Notes: generated by a model not told the origin, from the letters alone. A DNA stretch of 64,000 nt from Burkholderia contaminans (GCF_029633825.1 NZ_CP090643.1:62001-126000), one strand, 5' to 3'. Positions 1-8,693 are shown, counted from the first letter of the stretch. Program-made: numbers and translations.

Positions 1-331
1 AAGTGAGCTGCCCCGGGAAAGGGCCTTCGGTGATCTTCGGGAGAACTTGAACCAAGACCCGCGATACTCCGAACGGCTTTCCGTCTGAACCGGTCACTTT
101 GCCCTTGAGGACAAGCGTCTGGAACTCGCAGATTGCAACGTCGTCGCTTTGCGCTTTGATTTCTCCCTCTGCGATCGCCGAGGGCGCATATTCCGGTGCC
201 AACGAGCCCGCACGCCAGAAGTACTCGGGCGACGCATCAGACTCACGACGGACGAAGAGGCGGGCCTCCAAGGAGGCGCATTGCGTCCGGATGATGCACA
301 GCACGTAGGCGGAGCCAATAGCTATTGCCAT
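1..331 (-). CDS. Hypothetical membrane-anchored protein, 3' end outside window
   Basis: An open frame of 110 codons runs off the left edge of the window. It begins at an ATG with GGAAA nine bases upstream and starts with a hydrophobic segment (MAIAIGSAYVLCII) that should be a membrane anchor. A polar, beta-rich domain with 'FQTLVLKGKVTGSDGKPFG' follows. The upstream gene (398-862) is on the same strand 66 bp away, so they are probably co-transcribed. I do not recognise the family and the C-terminus is missing. Confidence 0.6.
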   Translation of the reverse strand, partial: MAIAIGSAYVLCIIRTQCASLEARLFVRRESDASPEYFWRAGSLAPEYAPSAIAEGEIKAQSDDVAICEFQTLVLKGKVTGSDGKPFGVSRVLVQVLPKITEGPFPGQLT

Positions 332-397
332 GATGATGTTTCCAGGATAGAGACCGACCCAGGACGGGCCGGTTGTTGCGGGAAGAGTCCGAGGGAT

Positions 398-862
398 TTA
401 ATGCAACCGCACTTCGATCGAGCGCGGCGTGCAGAGAGCACGTAGGAGCATGTGAAGGACGGCGCGACGTTGCTCGAGGCGTGGACCACCAATGCAGTAG
501 TCGACCAGGTTCAATTCGCTGTCGGTGATGACCGTGCCGTAGATGATCTGGGAGCTCGATGTCTTCCGGTGAAACTGGAAAACTCTCGCCTCGTCGGAAT
601 CGAACTGCGGCGAGTTCAGGATGGTTCGCACGATGAAGTCCGGATACTCGAACTGACACTGCGTTCTGAGTTCGCGGAGATCGCGCTGTTGCAGCTGCCC
701 GACGTCAAACACTTGGCCGGGAGAGTTGATCGGATCGCGGCACCGGTGCCTGGCGGACACGAACTTCGTGACCTGCCCCGGGCCTACAACCTCTTTCACT
801 TGAATGACTTTCAGGATCCGTTCGTACGAACGGTTCCCGATATCAGGAACGGGAATTTCCAT
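398..862 (-). CDS. Hypothetical protein
   Basis: A 154-codon gene starting at the ATG of MEIPVPDIGN. I chose this start, not the in-frame GTG four codons earlier, because GGAGG lies five bases before it. The protein is mixed alpha/beta with no signal peptide, membrane segment or motif I know. It is divergent from the AAA+ gene at 1152 and sits upstream of the truncated gene at the window edge, likely in one operon. Confidence 0.6.
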   Translation of the reverse strand: MEIPVPDIGNRSYERILKVIQVKEVVGPGQVTKFVSARHRCRDPINSPGQVFDVGQLQQRDLRELRTQCQFEYPDFIVRTILNSPQFDSDEARVFQFHRKTSSSQIIYGTVITDSELNLVDYCIGGPRLEQRRAVLHMLLRALCTPRSIEVRLH

Positions 863-1151
863 TTCGTCCTCCACTTTTCACTTGATGCCGCCAGCGCGGC
901 TGCTAGAAAGAGGACGCCATCCAATGGATGGATGACCGAATCTTACCTGAAGTGGTTGTGCGTGCAAACTCTCGTGCCGAGGGAGCCGGGTTGTTCCGAT
1001 TGTGCAACTGGCCCTCAAGTTCATACGAATGCATGCCGTTACCATTCACATAAGGGTTGCCTGTCGCCGATTTGCATTTGGCGGAATGACCGGACAATCA
1101 AGATATGCAAACGGTATGGCAATCAGGCCTGCCGTGATTTGAGAGGTGAAT
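863..1151. other. Divergent intergenic region
   Basis: This 289-bp gap separates two divergent genes and must hold both promoters. I see no convincing sigma-70 boxes, repeats or small genes. The only clear signal is the GAGAGGTG ribosome-binding site at its right edge. Confidence 0.4.
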
Positions 1152-3152
1152 ATGAATCCGCTTCTGCCGCTGGTGGCCGCCGGCTGGCTGATCCGTCTCA
1201 TCGGCATGTGCATCTGGGTCGTAGCGCTTTCGCACGTTCCTCACGGAGGCCTGGCATCACCGACCGACATCGACAAGCTCACGTTCGCGACGATCGTTGT
1301 CCCGCTGCTCATCACCCTTCCGGATTTCTACAAGCCGTTGAAGTTCGTGTTCGCATATGTTCTGGTGACGGTCGGCGCTTATTCTGTTGCGACGCTTCCC
1401 CACGCTGAGTGGTCGAACATGCTCACGCTGTGGGGCGTCTGGACATTCGCCGTGTTCGCCCATCCGAGGATTCGGCCGGTACTGCTCAATCTCAGAGCGC
1501 CTGGTTTCGGCGGTGTGAAGCGCTCCCAAGAGCCGCTCCGGTCCGCGGCCCCGGCTGCTCAGTCACAGGGCAAGGCTCCGCCCCCTGGACAGAACCAACC
1601 TGCACAGCCGCCGGAGCCGTCCTACGACTTCTCGGATTGCATGAGGACACCTCGCTACAAGTTCGCCGACGTGGTGGGAATGGCGGACACGAAGGCCCGG
1701 CTGCTCTCGGCCGCCAAGGACGTCACCGCTGCGCGCGCTAACCCGCGGAACGGCATTCTGGTGTTCGGCGACCCGGGCAACGGCAAGACGATGTTTGCTG
1801 AAGCGCTGGCAGGTGAGCTCAACGTCCCATTCTTTTCGATCGCATATGGTGACGTCGCGTCGAAGTGGGTCAACGAATCCGTCCAGAAGGTAAAGGCGGC
1901 GTTTGCGGCGGCGCGTAAAGAGGGAATCGGCGTCTTCTTCATCGACGAAATCGATTCGTTCCTCAAGGACCGGGGAAGCGATGGCTCTCACCATATGGAT
2001 CGGGACCTGACGAACACGATGCTCACCGAGATCGTGAACTTGCGAGGCTCGAAGATCGTCCTGGTCGCTGCGACAAACCATCTGGACGACCTGGACGGCG
2101 CCGGCACGCGCGAAGGCCGGTTCGACTTCAAGGTCGAAATCCCGGCACCGGATCAGGAGGCTCGTCAGGCCATTCTGCGGCGAGCAATTGGAAGTACCGC
2201 AGGTTATGACGTGGCTGAGCCGTCGGTAGTCGCGATGCTGGCAGAACGCTGGGCCGGCTACAGTGCCGCGAGACTGACCGCCGTCGGTCAGCAGATCGGT
2301 GAGATGCGGCGTGGCGGGGAATTCGCTGGGCCGATTACGTTCGAAATCGGGATGCGGGCACTTCGGCTGGTGCAGGGCAGGAAGGGGAAGCTTCCCGAGA
2401 ATGTGAAGAGCATCGACGAGATCTTGATGCCGGCGGAGTCTCGAAGCCTGCTGAAGGACATGGCGTTCAAGATGGCGAACGTATACTCGCTCGAGAAGGT
2501 CGGTGGCCGGCTCCCGACGGGTCTCATCTTTGTTGGCCCTCCTGGCACGGGCAAGACTCAAGCCGCGATGGCCCTCGCGAAGCAAGCGGAGTGGGCATTC
2601 CTCAAGACCACGGGTGCCGAGATCGTCTCGAAGCCGGATTCGTGGGATCGACTGTGCAGGGAGGCTCGCGATATTCGCCCGGCGATCGTGTTTCTCGACG
2701 AAGCTGACGGGATTTTGCGTGATCGGCAGTATTCGAACTACGGGATGCTGACGGAGAAGATCCTGACGACTATCGACGGCGCTGGCGGCCGTGTTCGGGA
2801 TCTGCTTTTCATTGCCGGGACGAACTACTTCGACCGGATCGACAGCGCGGCGGTTCGGGGTGGTCGTTTCGAAGAGAAGATCGTGTTCGACGTGCCGGAG
2901 GCGGAAGACATGCGCGCCTACATTCGAGGAAAGATTTCCGCGCTTGACGGCTGGGCGATTGGCCCGTCGATCGAGGATCTGCTCGATAGCGTCCTGAGCG
3001 GCCATTCGATTGCAGATGCCGATGCCGTGATTCAGAAGGCGATCGACTCTGCAGCTGTTCGTCGACTGCGCGAATCCACCTCGGATATCCGCGAGTCGGA
3101 CGTCGAGCATGCCGCAAAGCTGGTTCTACGAGCTCCAGCAGGATCCTTCTGA
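1152..3152 (+). CDS. Membrane-anchored tandem AAA+ ATPase
   Basis: A 666-residue protein. The first ~120 residues contain about three hydrophobic helices, then a Pro/Gln-rich linker and two AAA+ modules. Module 1 has Walker A GDPGNGKT (~206), Walker B FFIDEID (~262), sensor ATN and the arginine-finger motif GTREGRFD. It opens with 'KFADVVGMADTKARL', much like FtsH. Module 2 has Walker A GPPGTGKT (~461), FLDEAD (~514) and GGRFEEK. No HEXXH peptidase follows, so this is not FtsH but a Cdc48/FtsH-like remodelling ATPase at the inner membrane. The ATG at 1152 is preferred over the GTG at 1146 because GAGAGGTG is correctly spaced for it. The helical-repeat gene 18 bp downstream may be its adaptor or substrate (inference). 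Confidence 0.8.
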   Translation: MNPLLPLVAAGWLIRLIGMCIWVVALSHVPHGGLASPTDIDKLTFATIVVPLLITLPDFYKPLKFVFAYVLVTVGAYSVATLPHAEWSNMLTLWGVWTFAVFAHPRIRPVLLNLRAPGFGGVKRSQEPLRSAAPAAQSQGKAPPPGQNQPAQPPEPSYDFSDCMRTPRYKFADVVGMADTKARLLSAAKDVTAARANPRNGILVFGDPGNGKTMFAEALAGELNVPFFSIAYGDVASKWVNESVQKVKAAFAAARKEGIGVFFIDEIDSFLKDRGSDGSHHMDRDLTNTMLTEIVNLRGSKIVLVAATNHLDDLDGAGTREGRFDFKVEIPAPDQEARQAILRRAIGSTAGYDVAEPSVVAMLAERWAGYSAARLTAVGQQIGEMRRGGEFAGPITFEIGMRALRLVQGRKGKLPENVKSIDEILMPAESRSLLKDMAFKMANVYSLEKVGGRLPTGLIFVGPPGTGKTQAAMALAKQAEWAFLKTTGAEIVSKPDSWDRLCREARDIRPAIVFLDEADGILRDRQYSNYGMLTEKILTTIDGAGGRVRDLLFIAGTNYFDRIDSAAVRGGRFEEKIVFDVPEAEDMRAYIRGKISALDGWAIGPSIEDLLDSVLSGHSIADADAVIQKAIDSAAVRRLRESTSDIRESDVEHAAKLVLRAPAGSF

Positions 3153-3169
3153 GCTGGCGCCGGGGCGGT

Positions 3170-3982
3170 GTGCCATCCGCCTCGGCCCACCCTCGTCTCT
3201 CCAAAACCCCGCACGATATGCCGACACCATCATCAAGCCCTGCAGAAGCAGTTGACATCGACGCCCTTGTGCCAATGGTCCTGAAGCGCTTCGGCGACCC
3301 TTCTGACCCGACATTGGGGTTTCCGGACGGACGGATCCGTGCAGAGCTACGATCGTTGGGTGTAGTTCTCCGCGCCGCCGACTTCAACCGCCTTGCCCTG
3401 GCTTTGCGCCGCACGCCAATCGTGCCGGGTGCGGAGCTCTTGGATCAGGTCCGCTCGCAACTCGGAGGTCGAAAGCCGACCAAAGAGCAGCTTCGAAAGG
3501 TGGTTGCCGAGCTCGGGCTCTCTCTCAACTATCGCCAGATGATCGGGTTGTACCAACACGTCGTCGACCGGCAAACGACTGCGATCACGGATGACGTGCT
3601 CGCGAACCTTCGGGCGAAGAGCGGCGGCCGGCCGTTGACGCGAGAGAGCATTGGCGAGCTTGCGACGTCGCTTGGCTACAAGTTCATGCAGAAGGACATC
3701 GCCCAGATTACTCGCCTTCTCCGGCTGGATGCCTCTCAAGAGCCGGTCGTAATGAATCGACCGACGCTCGAGCTCGCGAAGATGCTCGCCAAAAAGACTG
3801 GGGTCCCCATCGAAACTGTCTTCCATCGAGCCTTGGTCGACAGCGCGTTCGGTATGCTTGATCACCGGCGCTTCCAGTTTGACCCCCGTGGCAGAGACCC
3901 ACTAAGCATTCAGCAGGTCCGTCTGCGAGTGCAGGTTATCGATCCCCAGAGCTTTCCGCGGGAAACGGACCTCTCATCCTGA
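3170..3982 (+). CDS. Helical-repeat protein paired with the AAA+ ATPase
   Basis: A 270-residue protein, or 254 if it starts at the ATG at 3218; neither start has a strong ribosome-binding site. After a Ser/Pro-rich start it contains about three copies of a ~45-residue all-helical unit. Two clear ones carry 'LGGRKPTKEQLRKVVAELG' and 'SGGRPLTRESIGELATSLG', each followed by an amphipathic helix. No catalytic motif is visible. It begins 18 bp after the ATPase stop codon, implying co-transcription and a shared function. Family not recognised. Confidence 0.7.
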   Translation: MPSASAHPRLSKTPHDMPTPSSSPAEAVDIDALVPMVLKRFGDPSDPTLGFPDGRIRAELRSLGVVLRAADFNRLALALRRTPIVPGAELLDQVRSQLGGRKPTKEQLRKVVAELGLSLNYRQMIGLYQHVVDRQTTAITDDVLANLRAKSGGRPLTRESIGELATSLGYKFMQKDIAQITRLLRLDASQEPVVMNRPTLELAKMLAKKTGVPIETVFHRALVDSAFGMLDHRRFQFDPRGRDPLSIQQVRLRVQVIDPQSFPRETDLSS

Positions 3983-3986
3983 CCCG

Positions 3987-4742
3987 TCAGGAACCCTGCG
4001 CCGCGCCGGCGCGAAGAGCCTGAGTCATAGCCCGCGGCATATTCGCGACGCCGCCGGATGTCGACGACGTGACAACAAAGCGGCCATTGATGGCCACGGA
4101 GGGAACGGTGGCAAATCCCATCGCACGGAACGCTCTGTCGCCGGCGTCGATGCGTGCCTGCATCCCGGGCGCGTGATACTCCGCAATGAGCCGCAGCGGA
4201 TCGATACCCAGCGTGGCGGCCCACGTTGCCAGTTCCCGATCCGACGAGGGAAAGTCCGGTCGACGCGCTATAATCTCAAAAGCGGCCTCCTGGATTCGGG
4301 GAACTGCGCCGACACTATCTAAAGCATAGAAGAGCGTCGCTTGTTTGGTCAGGTCCGCGCGTCCACCCGTCACGGGTACGCGGTTGATCTGTGTCGCCCT
4401 TCCCTCGCTTGCCTGCCAGGCCTCGAGCAGCGGCTCGAACGACCTGCAATATTCGCACCCTAAGTAAAAGAACTCAGAAACGGCTCCCCGGCGGACATCG
4501 GTGAGAATCGGCTTCGAGATATTGGTCGCTCGGGCGACGTCATAGCCCGACTCAGTCCGGCCATAGGAATCCTGCGGGTGGCTCCATACCGCGAACCCGG
4601 CGGCAACCAGAGCCCCTACCGCAGCCGAGATCACCGGCACTTTCCAGCCCTTCGTCCACTGGCTCACAATTGGCTCCGACAGAATTTTGATACGAAAGTG
4701 TGACGACCCAGCGAGCCGCACGACGATGAAATGACGATGCAT
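3987..4742 (-). CDS. DsbA-family thiol:disulfide oxidoreductase
   Basis: A 251-residue protein with a cytoplasmic N-terminus, one membrane helix (VPVISAAVGALVAAGFAVW, ~48-66) and a periplasmic thioredoxin-fold domain. The active site is CEYC in 'FFYLGCEYCRSFEPLL', and the cis-proline loop is 'TVPSVAING'. The helical insertion is of the DsbA type. It probably oxidises or isomerises disulfides in exported proteins. Plasmids often carry such genes for conjugation or envelope machinery, but no transfer gene is visible here. It converges on the helical-repeat gene with a 4-bp gap. Confidence 0.85.
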   Translation of the reverse strand: MHRHFIVVRLAGSSHFRIKILSEPIVSQWTKGWKVPVISAAVGALVAAGFAVWSHPQDSYGRTESGYDVARATNISKPILTDVRRGAVSEFFYLGCEYCRSFEPLLEAWQASEGRATQINRVPVTGGRADLTKQATLFYALDSVGAVPRIQEAAFEIIARRPDFPSSDRELATWAATLGIDPLRLIAEYHAPGMQARIDAGDRAFRAMGFATVPSVAINGRFVVTSSTSGGVANMPRAMTQALRAGAAQGS

Positions 4743-4833
4743 TCGAGGCTCAATTCCTAGGAGACGTCGGTTTGCAATCTCCCACTTCGGATGGATGCTC
4801 AGACCATGTTTAACTCGAATTCCAGGAGCACAC

Positions 4834-5010
4834 GTGGGCTATCATCACTTCAGTATTGGGCACGAGATCGCAGCTGCATCGGTCCGTGGTGTCGTCTACG
4901 CGGTTGAGCGGCACCTGCTTCGCGGAATGTCGCTCAGCGAGATCCTCGTGATTGGGATCCTGATTGTCGCAGTGGTTAAGTTGCTCGGTCGTCGCCGACC
5001 GGCGTACTGA
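4834..5010 (+). CDS. Small membrane protein, 58 aa (paralogue A)
   Basis: The gene uses a GTG start, with CCAGGAG five bases upstream. The protein reads GYHHFSIGHEIAAASVRGVV... and ends with a membrane helix (EILVIGILIVAVVKLLG) and RRRPAY. It is a clear paralogue of the 58-residue protein at 5316-5492: both share HH near the start, an 'A-VRGVVY..ER....G' core, one C-terminal helix and an Arg-rich tail. Function unknown. Confidence 0.65.
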   Translation: MGYHHFSIGHEIAAASVRGVVYAVERHLLRGMSLSEILVIGILIVAVVKLLGRRRPAY

Positions 5011-5027
5011 AGAGCGAGGGAGAGAAA

Positions 5028-5219
5028 GTGGAACTTCGGGCCGAAAGCGGGGGCTTGCCGACCAGGGCTTGCAGCAAGTGCGGCGCGACGTCGGCGGCCG
5101 AAGCACTGAATGTCTGCAGTGCCAGTTCTGAGGTAGAGTGCGAAGGGTTGTTGCTATGGTCACCAAACTGCTTTGCACGTGTCGGCCGCGTCGAGTCGGG
5201 CGCGGCTCCTGACAGTTGA
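5028..5219 (+). CDS. Possible small Cys-rich protein
   Basis: A 63-codon frame with a GTG start and a GAGGGAGAG ribosome-binding site. It contains CSKC and two later cysteines, which might form a zinc ribbon. It follows the 58-aa gene by 17 bp. Composition is not strongly gene-like and the opposite strand is also open, so this is tentative. Confidence 0.3.
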   Translation: MELRAESGGLPTRACSKCGATSAAEALNVCSASSEVECEGLLLWSPNCFARVGRVESGAAPDS

Positions 5220-5315
5220 ATGTGTGGGGTCAACGGCCGCCCCGAAGAGTCGGCCCCTTCGAGCACCCTCCGCGCTTGCTGGCGCCCCCACCGTGAGCTC
5301 AGGGGGGGCCGGCCG

Positions 5316-5492
5316 TCAGAACCATCTCCGTCTCGCTGCGATAGCTACGAGCACGACAATAAAAAGGCCGACCGCGATCATCGCCGGGGTACTCATCCCA
5401 TGGAAGACGCGACGTTCGCCTTGGTAGATGACACCCCGTACGAGAGCGCCGGCAATCTGATTGCCGAGGTCAAAGGTGTGGTGATGTGACAT
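5316..5492 (-). CDS. Small membrane protein, 58 aa (paralogue B)
   Basis: The start is the ATG of MSHHHTFDLGNQ, preceded by AAGGGGC; the longer upstream frame is rejected because this start gives exactly the length of the paralogue at 4834-5010. A central 'GALVRGVIYQGERR' block is followed by a membrane helix (MIAVGLFIVVLVAIAA) and RRRWF. The two paralogues face each other across the possible Cys-rich frame. Function unknown. Confidence 0.65.
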   Translation of the reverse strand: MSHHHTFDLGNQIAGALVRGVIYQGERRVFHGMSTPAMIAVGLFIVVLVAIAARRRWF

Positions 5493-5669
5493 CGGATGCC
5501 CCTTTGTGTTTGGCGTGGAGTGAAGTAGTGAGTCGCGTACTTGGGTGAGCGAGATCTCACGCAAGCTAGAATCAGAGGAGCACCGGAGGCGGCGCCCCCG
5601 GATACTCAGTTCATTCAGTCGGCACTTCAGCGTCCGCACGGATCGGCGACCCTTCCGCGGACTTTCGGC

Positions 5670-5885
5670 TTAGTCTTCAAAGTCGCTGCCTTGCGAGGCC
5701 CGAGCTTGTGCCACCTGGTCGGGATACTCCACCGGCAATCCGAGAAACTCACTGATTCGTGCGTGGAGAAGGGTCTGGTCGTCCCACGGCTTATCGGTGA
5801 TTCGATCACGGGCTTCGCGCAGTAACGAGTTCGCAGCTGCAAGTCGGTCGACATGGGCAGACAGACCGTCGATTTGTTCGCTCAT
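5670..5885 (-). CDS. Small coiled-coil hypothetical protein
   Basis: A 71-residue protein starting at MSEQIDGLSA, preceded by GAGGAAAG. Residues ~3-35 have a heptad-like pattern (SEQIDGLSAHVDRLAAANSL) suggesting a coiled coil; the rest is acidic and helical. It is the third gene of a minus-strand run with 6561-6893 and 5930-6355. Confidence 0.55.
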   Translation of the reverse strand: MSEQIDGLSAHVDRLAAANSLLREARDRITDKPWDDQTLLHARISEFLGLPVEYPDQVAQARASQGSDFED

Positions 5886-5929
5886 TTCTTTCCTCGTGGA
5901 GTCTCGGTCATCATCAATTTTCGGTTGCT

Positions 5930-6355
5930 TCACGCCGACAGCTGCCGGTATGTGCCGACGAAGCATTGCGCCATGATTGTGGCAAATTTTGCCATAAGCA
6001 CCGCGGTCAATGGGATGACCGTCAGATCGCCAATGAACGATTCGCCGCTCGCTTGACGGGTCGTGCCGAATACTCGCAAGCGCGCGTTGTCCGGTACCGG
6101 GTCATGGATCTCGACGATTCTGACGTTCCATTGCGGGGTGATGCGGTCGGATGTGGAGTACTGCAGGATCGTATCGGCATCGGTCGCCGTCACTTCCACA
6201 AGCGCCGGTCGGGACAACGTTCGATACACCGACCGTCCATCCTCCTCGACCACAATTCGATTCACGCGAACAGTTCGTCCGAGACAGCGACGGTAGTCTG
6301 AAAGGACCTTTGCTTCGAGTGCTTGATTTGCGCGACGGATGGGTTGCGAGCTCAT
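5930..6355 (-). CDS. Hypothetical protein
   Basis: A 141-residue protein starting at MSSQPIRRANQALEAK, with GGAG about ten bases upstream. An N-terminal helix is followed by a beta-rich domain (VRVNRIVVEEDGRSVYRTL) and a hydrophobic stretch 'LTVIPLTAVLMAKFATIM' near the C-terminus that could be one membrane helix. No known family. Confidence 0.55.
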   Translation of the reverse strand: MSSQPIRRANQALEAKVLSDYRRCLGRTVRVNRIVVEEDGRSVYRTLSRPALVEVTATDADTILQYSTSDRITPQWNVRIVEIHDPVPDNARLRVFGTTRQASGESFIGDLTVIPLTAVLMAKFATIMAQCFVGTYRQLSA

Positions 6356-6560
6356 GACATGCTCCAGTTTCGCTGGTGGAGCACGCCACGGTGGGAGTGC
6401 CCACACCGGGTTGAAAATGCCGAAATCGGCGGGGGAAAACTGGAGTGTCATCGCAATGGTGCGTGAACGCCCGTTGCGTACAGCATGCGGTGGCTGGTTG
6501 CCACGGCATGAGGGAGGTACGCGCGGCACACAAACTGTGTGGCCGCGCGTTCGGTTTCGA

Positions 6561-6893
6561 TTAATGCAGCGTACGGTCGGACTTGAGCCGAGCGTCGGGC
6601 GCCGGATACATGCTTGAGCGCGAGAGGATCTCCTCGAGCTGAGCCTCGATCTCAGTGGATGCGGCGTCATACGAGGATACCTTGACGTCGCACAGCACCA
6701 CGCGGGCACTGCACTCGTGACGATCCTCGCAATCGGCTTTTGCTTGCTCGAACAGTCCTTCTGCCTTGAAGGCCGAGTAGAACCATTCGAAGCTCCAGCC
6801 GTTAGCTGACTTCCACGCGATCACCGAAACGGTCACACTGGCTTCGACGTTTGCGGTTGCTGCGACAGCAAATTCGATTGCGGTAGTGTTCAT
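6561..6893 (-). CDS. Hypothetical protein
   Basis: A 110-residue protein starting at MNTTAIEFAVAAT. The fold looks like alternating beta strands and helices (VEASVTVSVIAWKSANGW). The leader contains a perfect 7-bp inverted repeat, GTGCTCC/GGAGCAC, that would pair the GGAG ribosome-binding site, as in the cassettes further right. The likely promoter is about 260 bp upstream at 7131-7158. Confidence 0.55.
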   Translation of the reverse strand: MNTTAIEFAVAATANVEASVTVSVIAWKSANGWSFEWFYSAFKAEGLFEQAKADCEDRHECSARVVLCDVKVSSYDAASTEIEAQLEEILSRSSMYPAPDARLKSDRTLH

Positions 6894-7326
6894 TCTTCGT
6901 GCTCCATCCAAGTTGAGTACGGAGCACCCCAAACGGATGGCTCCGCGTGGGATTGATGATCAAGATGTTGTGCCAGAGAGCCGGCGGGTTAAATCAGCAC
7001 GCCCCAACTTTCGATAGAAGGGGCTGTGGCGTGAACGCATTCACGGCACACTGGATACGTGCTGGGGAGTTGCCAGTTGAAATTTCGGTCGGGAGAAACC
7101 CGGTGCGCGACTACGCGTTGAAAAAAAGTTGCCTGCAGTCAGGCTTGAGCCAACTATACCGCAGTTCGTTAGATAGAGCCAAACGTGCGCGGTCGACTAG
7201 CTAGCGTTGAATGTGGCCGACCGCATTGAGTTAGCGGACGTGCCCAGATGGGCAGCGTCCGCTGAACGGTCTAATCAAGCGAGCAATAGCTTGGTGCCGA
7301 TCGACGGCCGAGTGTAGAACCGAAGC
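6894..7326. other. Non-coding leader and promoter region
   Basis: No supported gene. It holds the SD-pairing inverted repeat next to 6893, the 14-mer GCCGGCGGGTTAAA at 6980-6993 (also at the head of the 62.6-kb leader), and a promoter-like TATAGT with a 14-bp palindrome at 7131-7158. Confidence 0.45.
7131..7158 (-). promoter_or_regulatory. Predicted promoter with palindrome at the start site
   Basis: Reading leftwards, TATAGT is followed after 8 bp by the palindrome GCCTGACTGCAGGC. The geometry matches the ten promoter sites further right (-10 box, then an inverted repeat where transcription should begin), although the repeat sequence differs. Likely drives 6561-6893. Confidence 0.4.
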
Positions 7327-7578
7327 TCAGTTCCCCAGGAATGCCTTCTGGTAGGTCCGGACAGTTTCGATCGCATCCTCCTTTCGCAATGCCGGCGAAG
7401 CGGTGTCGTCTCGCCAGGGAATCGAACCTTCACCGTAGTGGTGATACAGCTCAAACCGGCCGTTTGAAACCTCCCTCACCTCGCATACCGCGTCGTAAAG
7501 CGGATGCATCCGTACAGCCCAGACGCACGTTCCGGGCATGAGTAGATCGGTCGGTGTAGCAACACTATTTCGGGTCAT
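7327..7578 (-). CDS. Hypothetical protein with SD-sequestering leader
   Basis: An 83-residue protein starting at MTRNSVATPTDLLMPG. The compact fold has 'LLMPGTCVWAVRMHPLYDAVCEVREV', resembling small beta-barrel or SH3-like proteins, but I assign no family. Its start is fixed by a near-perfect nested hairpin leader (7584-7618), making it the leftmost member of the leader-hairpin set. The sequence upstream to 7750 shows no obvious promoter. Confidence 0.6.
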   Translation of the reverse strand: MTRNSVATPTDLLMPGTCVWAVRMHPLYDAVCEVREVSNGRFELYHHYGEGSIPWRDDTASPALRKEDAIETVRTYQKAFLGN

Positions 7579-7583
7579 GGTTA

Positions 7584-7618
7584 TTCCTTTCTGCTGGAAT
7601 CCAGCGATGTGAAAGGAA
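7584..7618 (-). promoter_or_regulatory. SD-sequestering leader hairpin
   Basis: Outer 8-bp stem TTCCTTTC/GAAAGGAA includes the ribosome-binding site AAAGGAA; the inner stem is GCTGG-ATT-CCAGC. The ATG follows after six bases. Confidence 0.65.
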
Positions 7619-8081
7619 CGGAGCGCCTGCGAGTTCGGAAGTGGCCGGGACGTGGACTGGCCACAGGCCATCGCAGACGAGGGACGAACGGGTGGCATTT
7701 TGGGCTTCCGCTAGGTGTTTGCGGGGCAGATGGCCGCGGAAACAGCTGGGAAATGACGCGGGATGCCGGCAAACTACCGGCGTCGAAAATGGGAAGTTTC
7801 GAAGGCCGCGCGGGGCCTGATGGTGTGAGAGGGCCCGAGGGCTACACCAGTGAACGAGGTGCCGACTTAACGGCTGAAGCGGAAGTTATCATGGGTTACG
7901 AGGGAGCGCAACCTACCATAGCATTTGCATCGGGGCGCATCCGGTGCAGACTCAAGGCAGCTGGTATGACCATCGCTCTATTGGACGTATCCCCTCCTCG
8001 GTCGGCTTTCGATTCGTCGTTCCCGGGCGTGTCGTCTAGGATGGGAAGTTATGCAGCTCCCCTTTTCGTACTGGAGGTCCA
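7619..8081. other. Intergenic region, no supported gene
   Basis: Open frames exist here but have poor composition and no good start. The region lies between divergent genes and should hold the promoter of 8082. I see no repeat or box I can defend. Confidence 0.35.
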
Positions 8082-8372
8082 TTGTCCAATCGATCAACGC
8101 GACTGCTGCGTCGTCGCGGCTCTCCACCCGCCGAGACCGCGAAGCCCCCAATCACGCTATTTGTAAGGCTACTCGCGGTAGTTGTGTGCGCGTCGATTGT
8201 TTGCGCGGCGTTCATGACTGCCCTGGAGGTGTTCTGGCGTGCGACCGGGACGCCAACCGTTCTGGACACAATCTTTATGACTTGGTCGGACGAGATGCTC
8301 ATCATGCTTGGTGGCGCCCTGATACTTGCAGGTATCGCGGCCGTCCACTACGTTCGCCAGATCCTCGAGTAA
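8082..8372 (+). CDS. Small membrane protein (two helices)
   Basis: A 96-residue protein with a TTG start placed by CTGGAGG five bases upstream. After a basic N-terminus there are two membrane helices (~26-50, ITLFVRLLAVVVCASIVCAA; ~72-92, MLIMLGGALILAGIAAVHYV). Family not recognised. The next gene starts 27 bp later, so they are likely co-transcribed. Confidence 0.6.
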   Translation: MSNRSTRLLRRRGSPPAETAKPPITLFVRLLAVVVCASIVCAAFMTALEVFWRATGTPTVLDTIFMTWSDEMLIMLGGALILAGIAAVHYVRQILE

Positions 8373-8399
8373 CCGTACCTCGTACAGGAGCCACAAAGT

Positions 8400-8693
8400 T
8401 TGTTCGCGATCGCCCCAACCGATAGTCCTGCCATTGTTCGCCGGTCCAACGCCTATCCGTTTGGCGAAAGGGTGCCCTCAACGGTGCTGATGCTGCGGAC
8501 ATGTGTTCCCGCTGCTCCTTTGGGAATCTCGGCTGAACAGTATCCGATTGCCTACATCGGGATGCGATATCCGTGCTTCGTCGAGTCGAACGGAGAGCTC
8601 GCTGCAATCCTTCCACGAGGACAGCTGATGCACGTTCCGCACGACGCCTTCATGGTTGTCGGCTTCCATAAAGGTCCGGCTGAAACAAATTGA
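8400..8693 (+). CDS. Hypothetical protein
   Basis: A 97-residue protein with a predicted TTG start and GGAG about eleven bases upstream. It is beta-rich (VPSTVLMLRTCVPAAPLGIS... ELAAILPRGQLMHVPHDAF) and has no signal peptide. The end 'MVVGFHKG' suggests a soluble domain. Unknown family. Confidence 0.5.
   Translation: MFAIAPTDSPAIVRRSNAYPFGERVPSTVLMLRTCVPAAPLGISAEQYPIAYIGMRYPCFVESNGELAAILPRGQLMHVPHDAFMVVGFHKGPAETN

Noticed and set aside
243..659. Open frame on the minus strand overlapping 1-862
   Set aside because: It conflicts with two better frames that have proper starts and gene-like composition.
1563..3110. A 515-codon minus-strand open frame
   Set aside because: Shadow of the AAA+ ATPase gene; Arg/His-rich and without domains.
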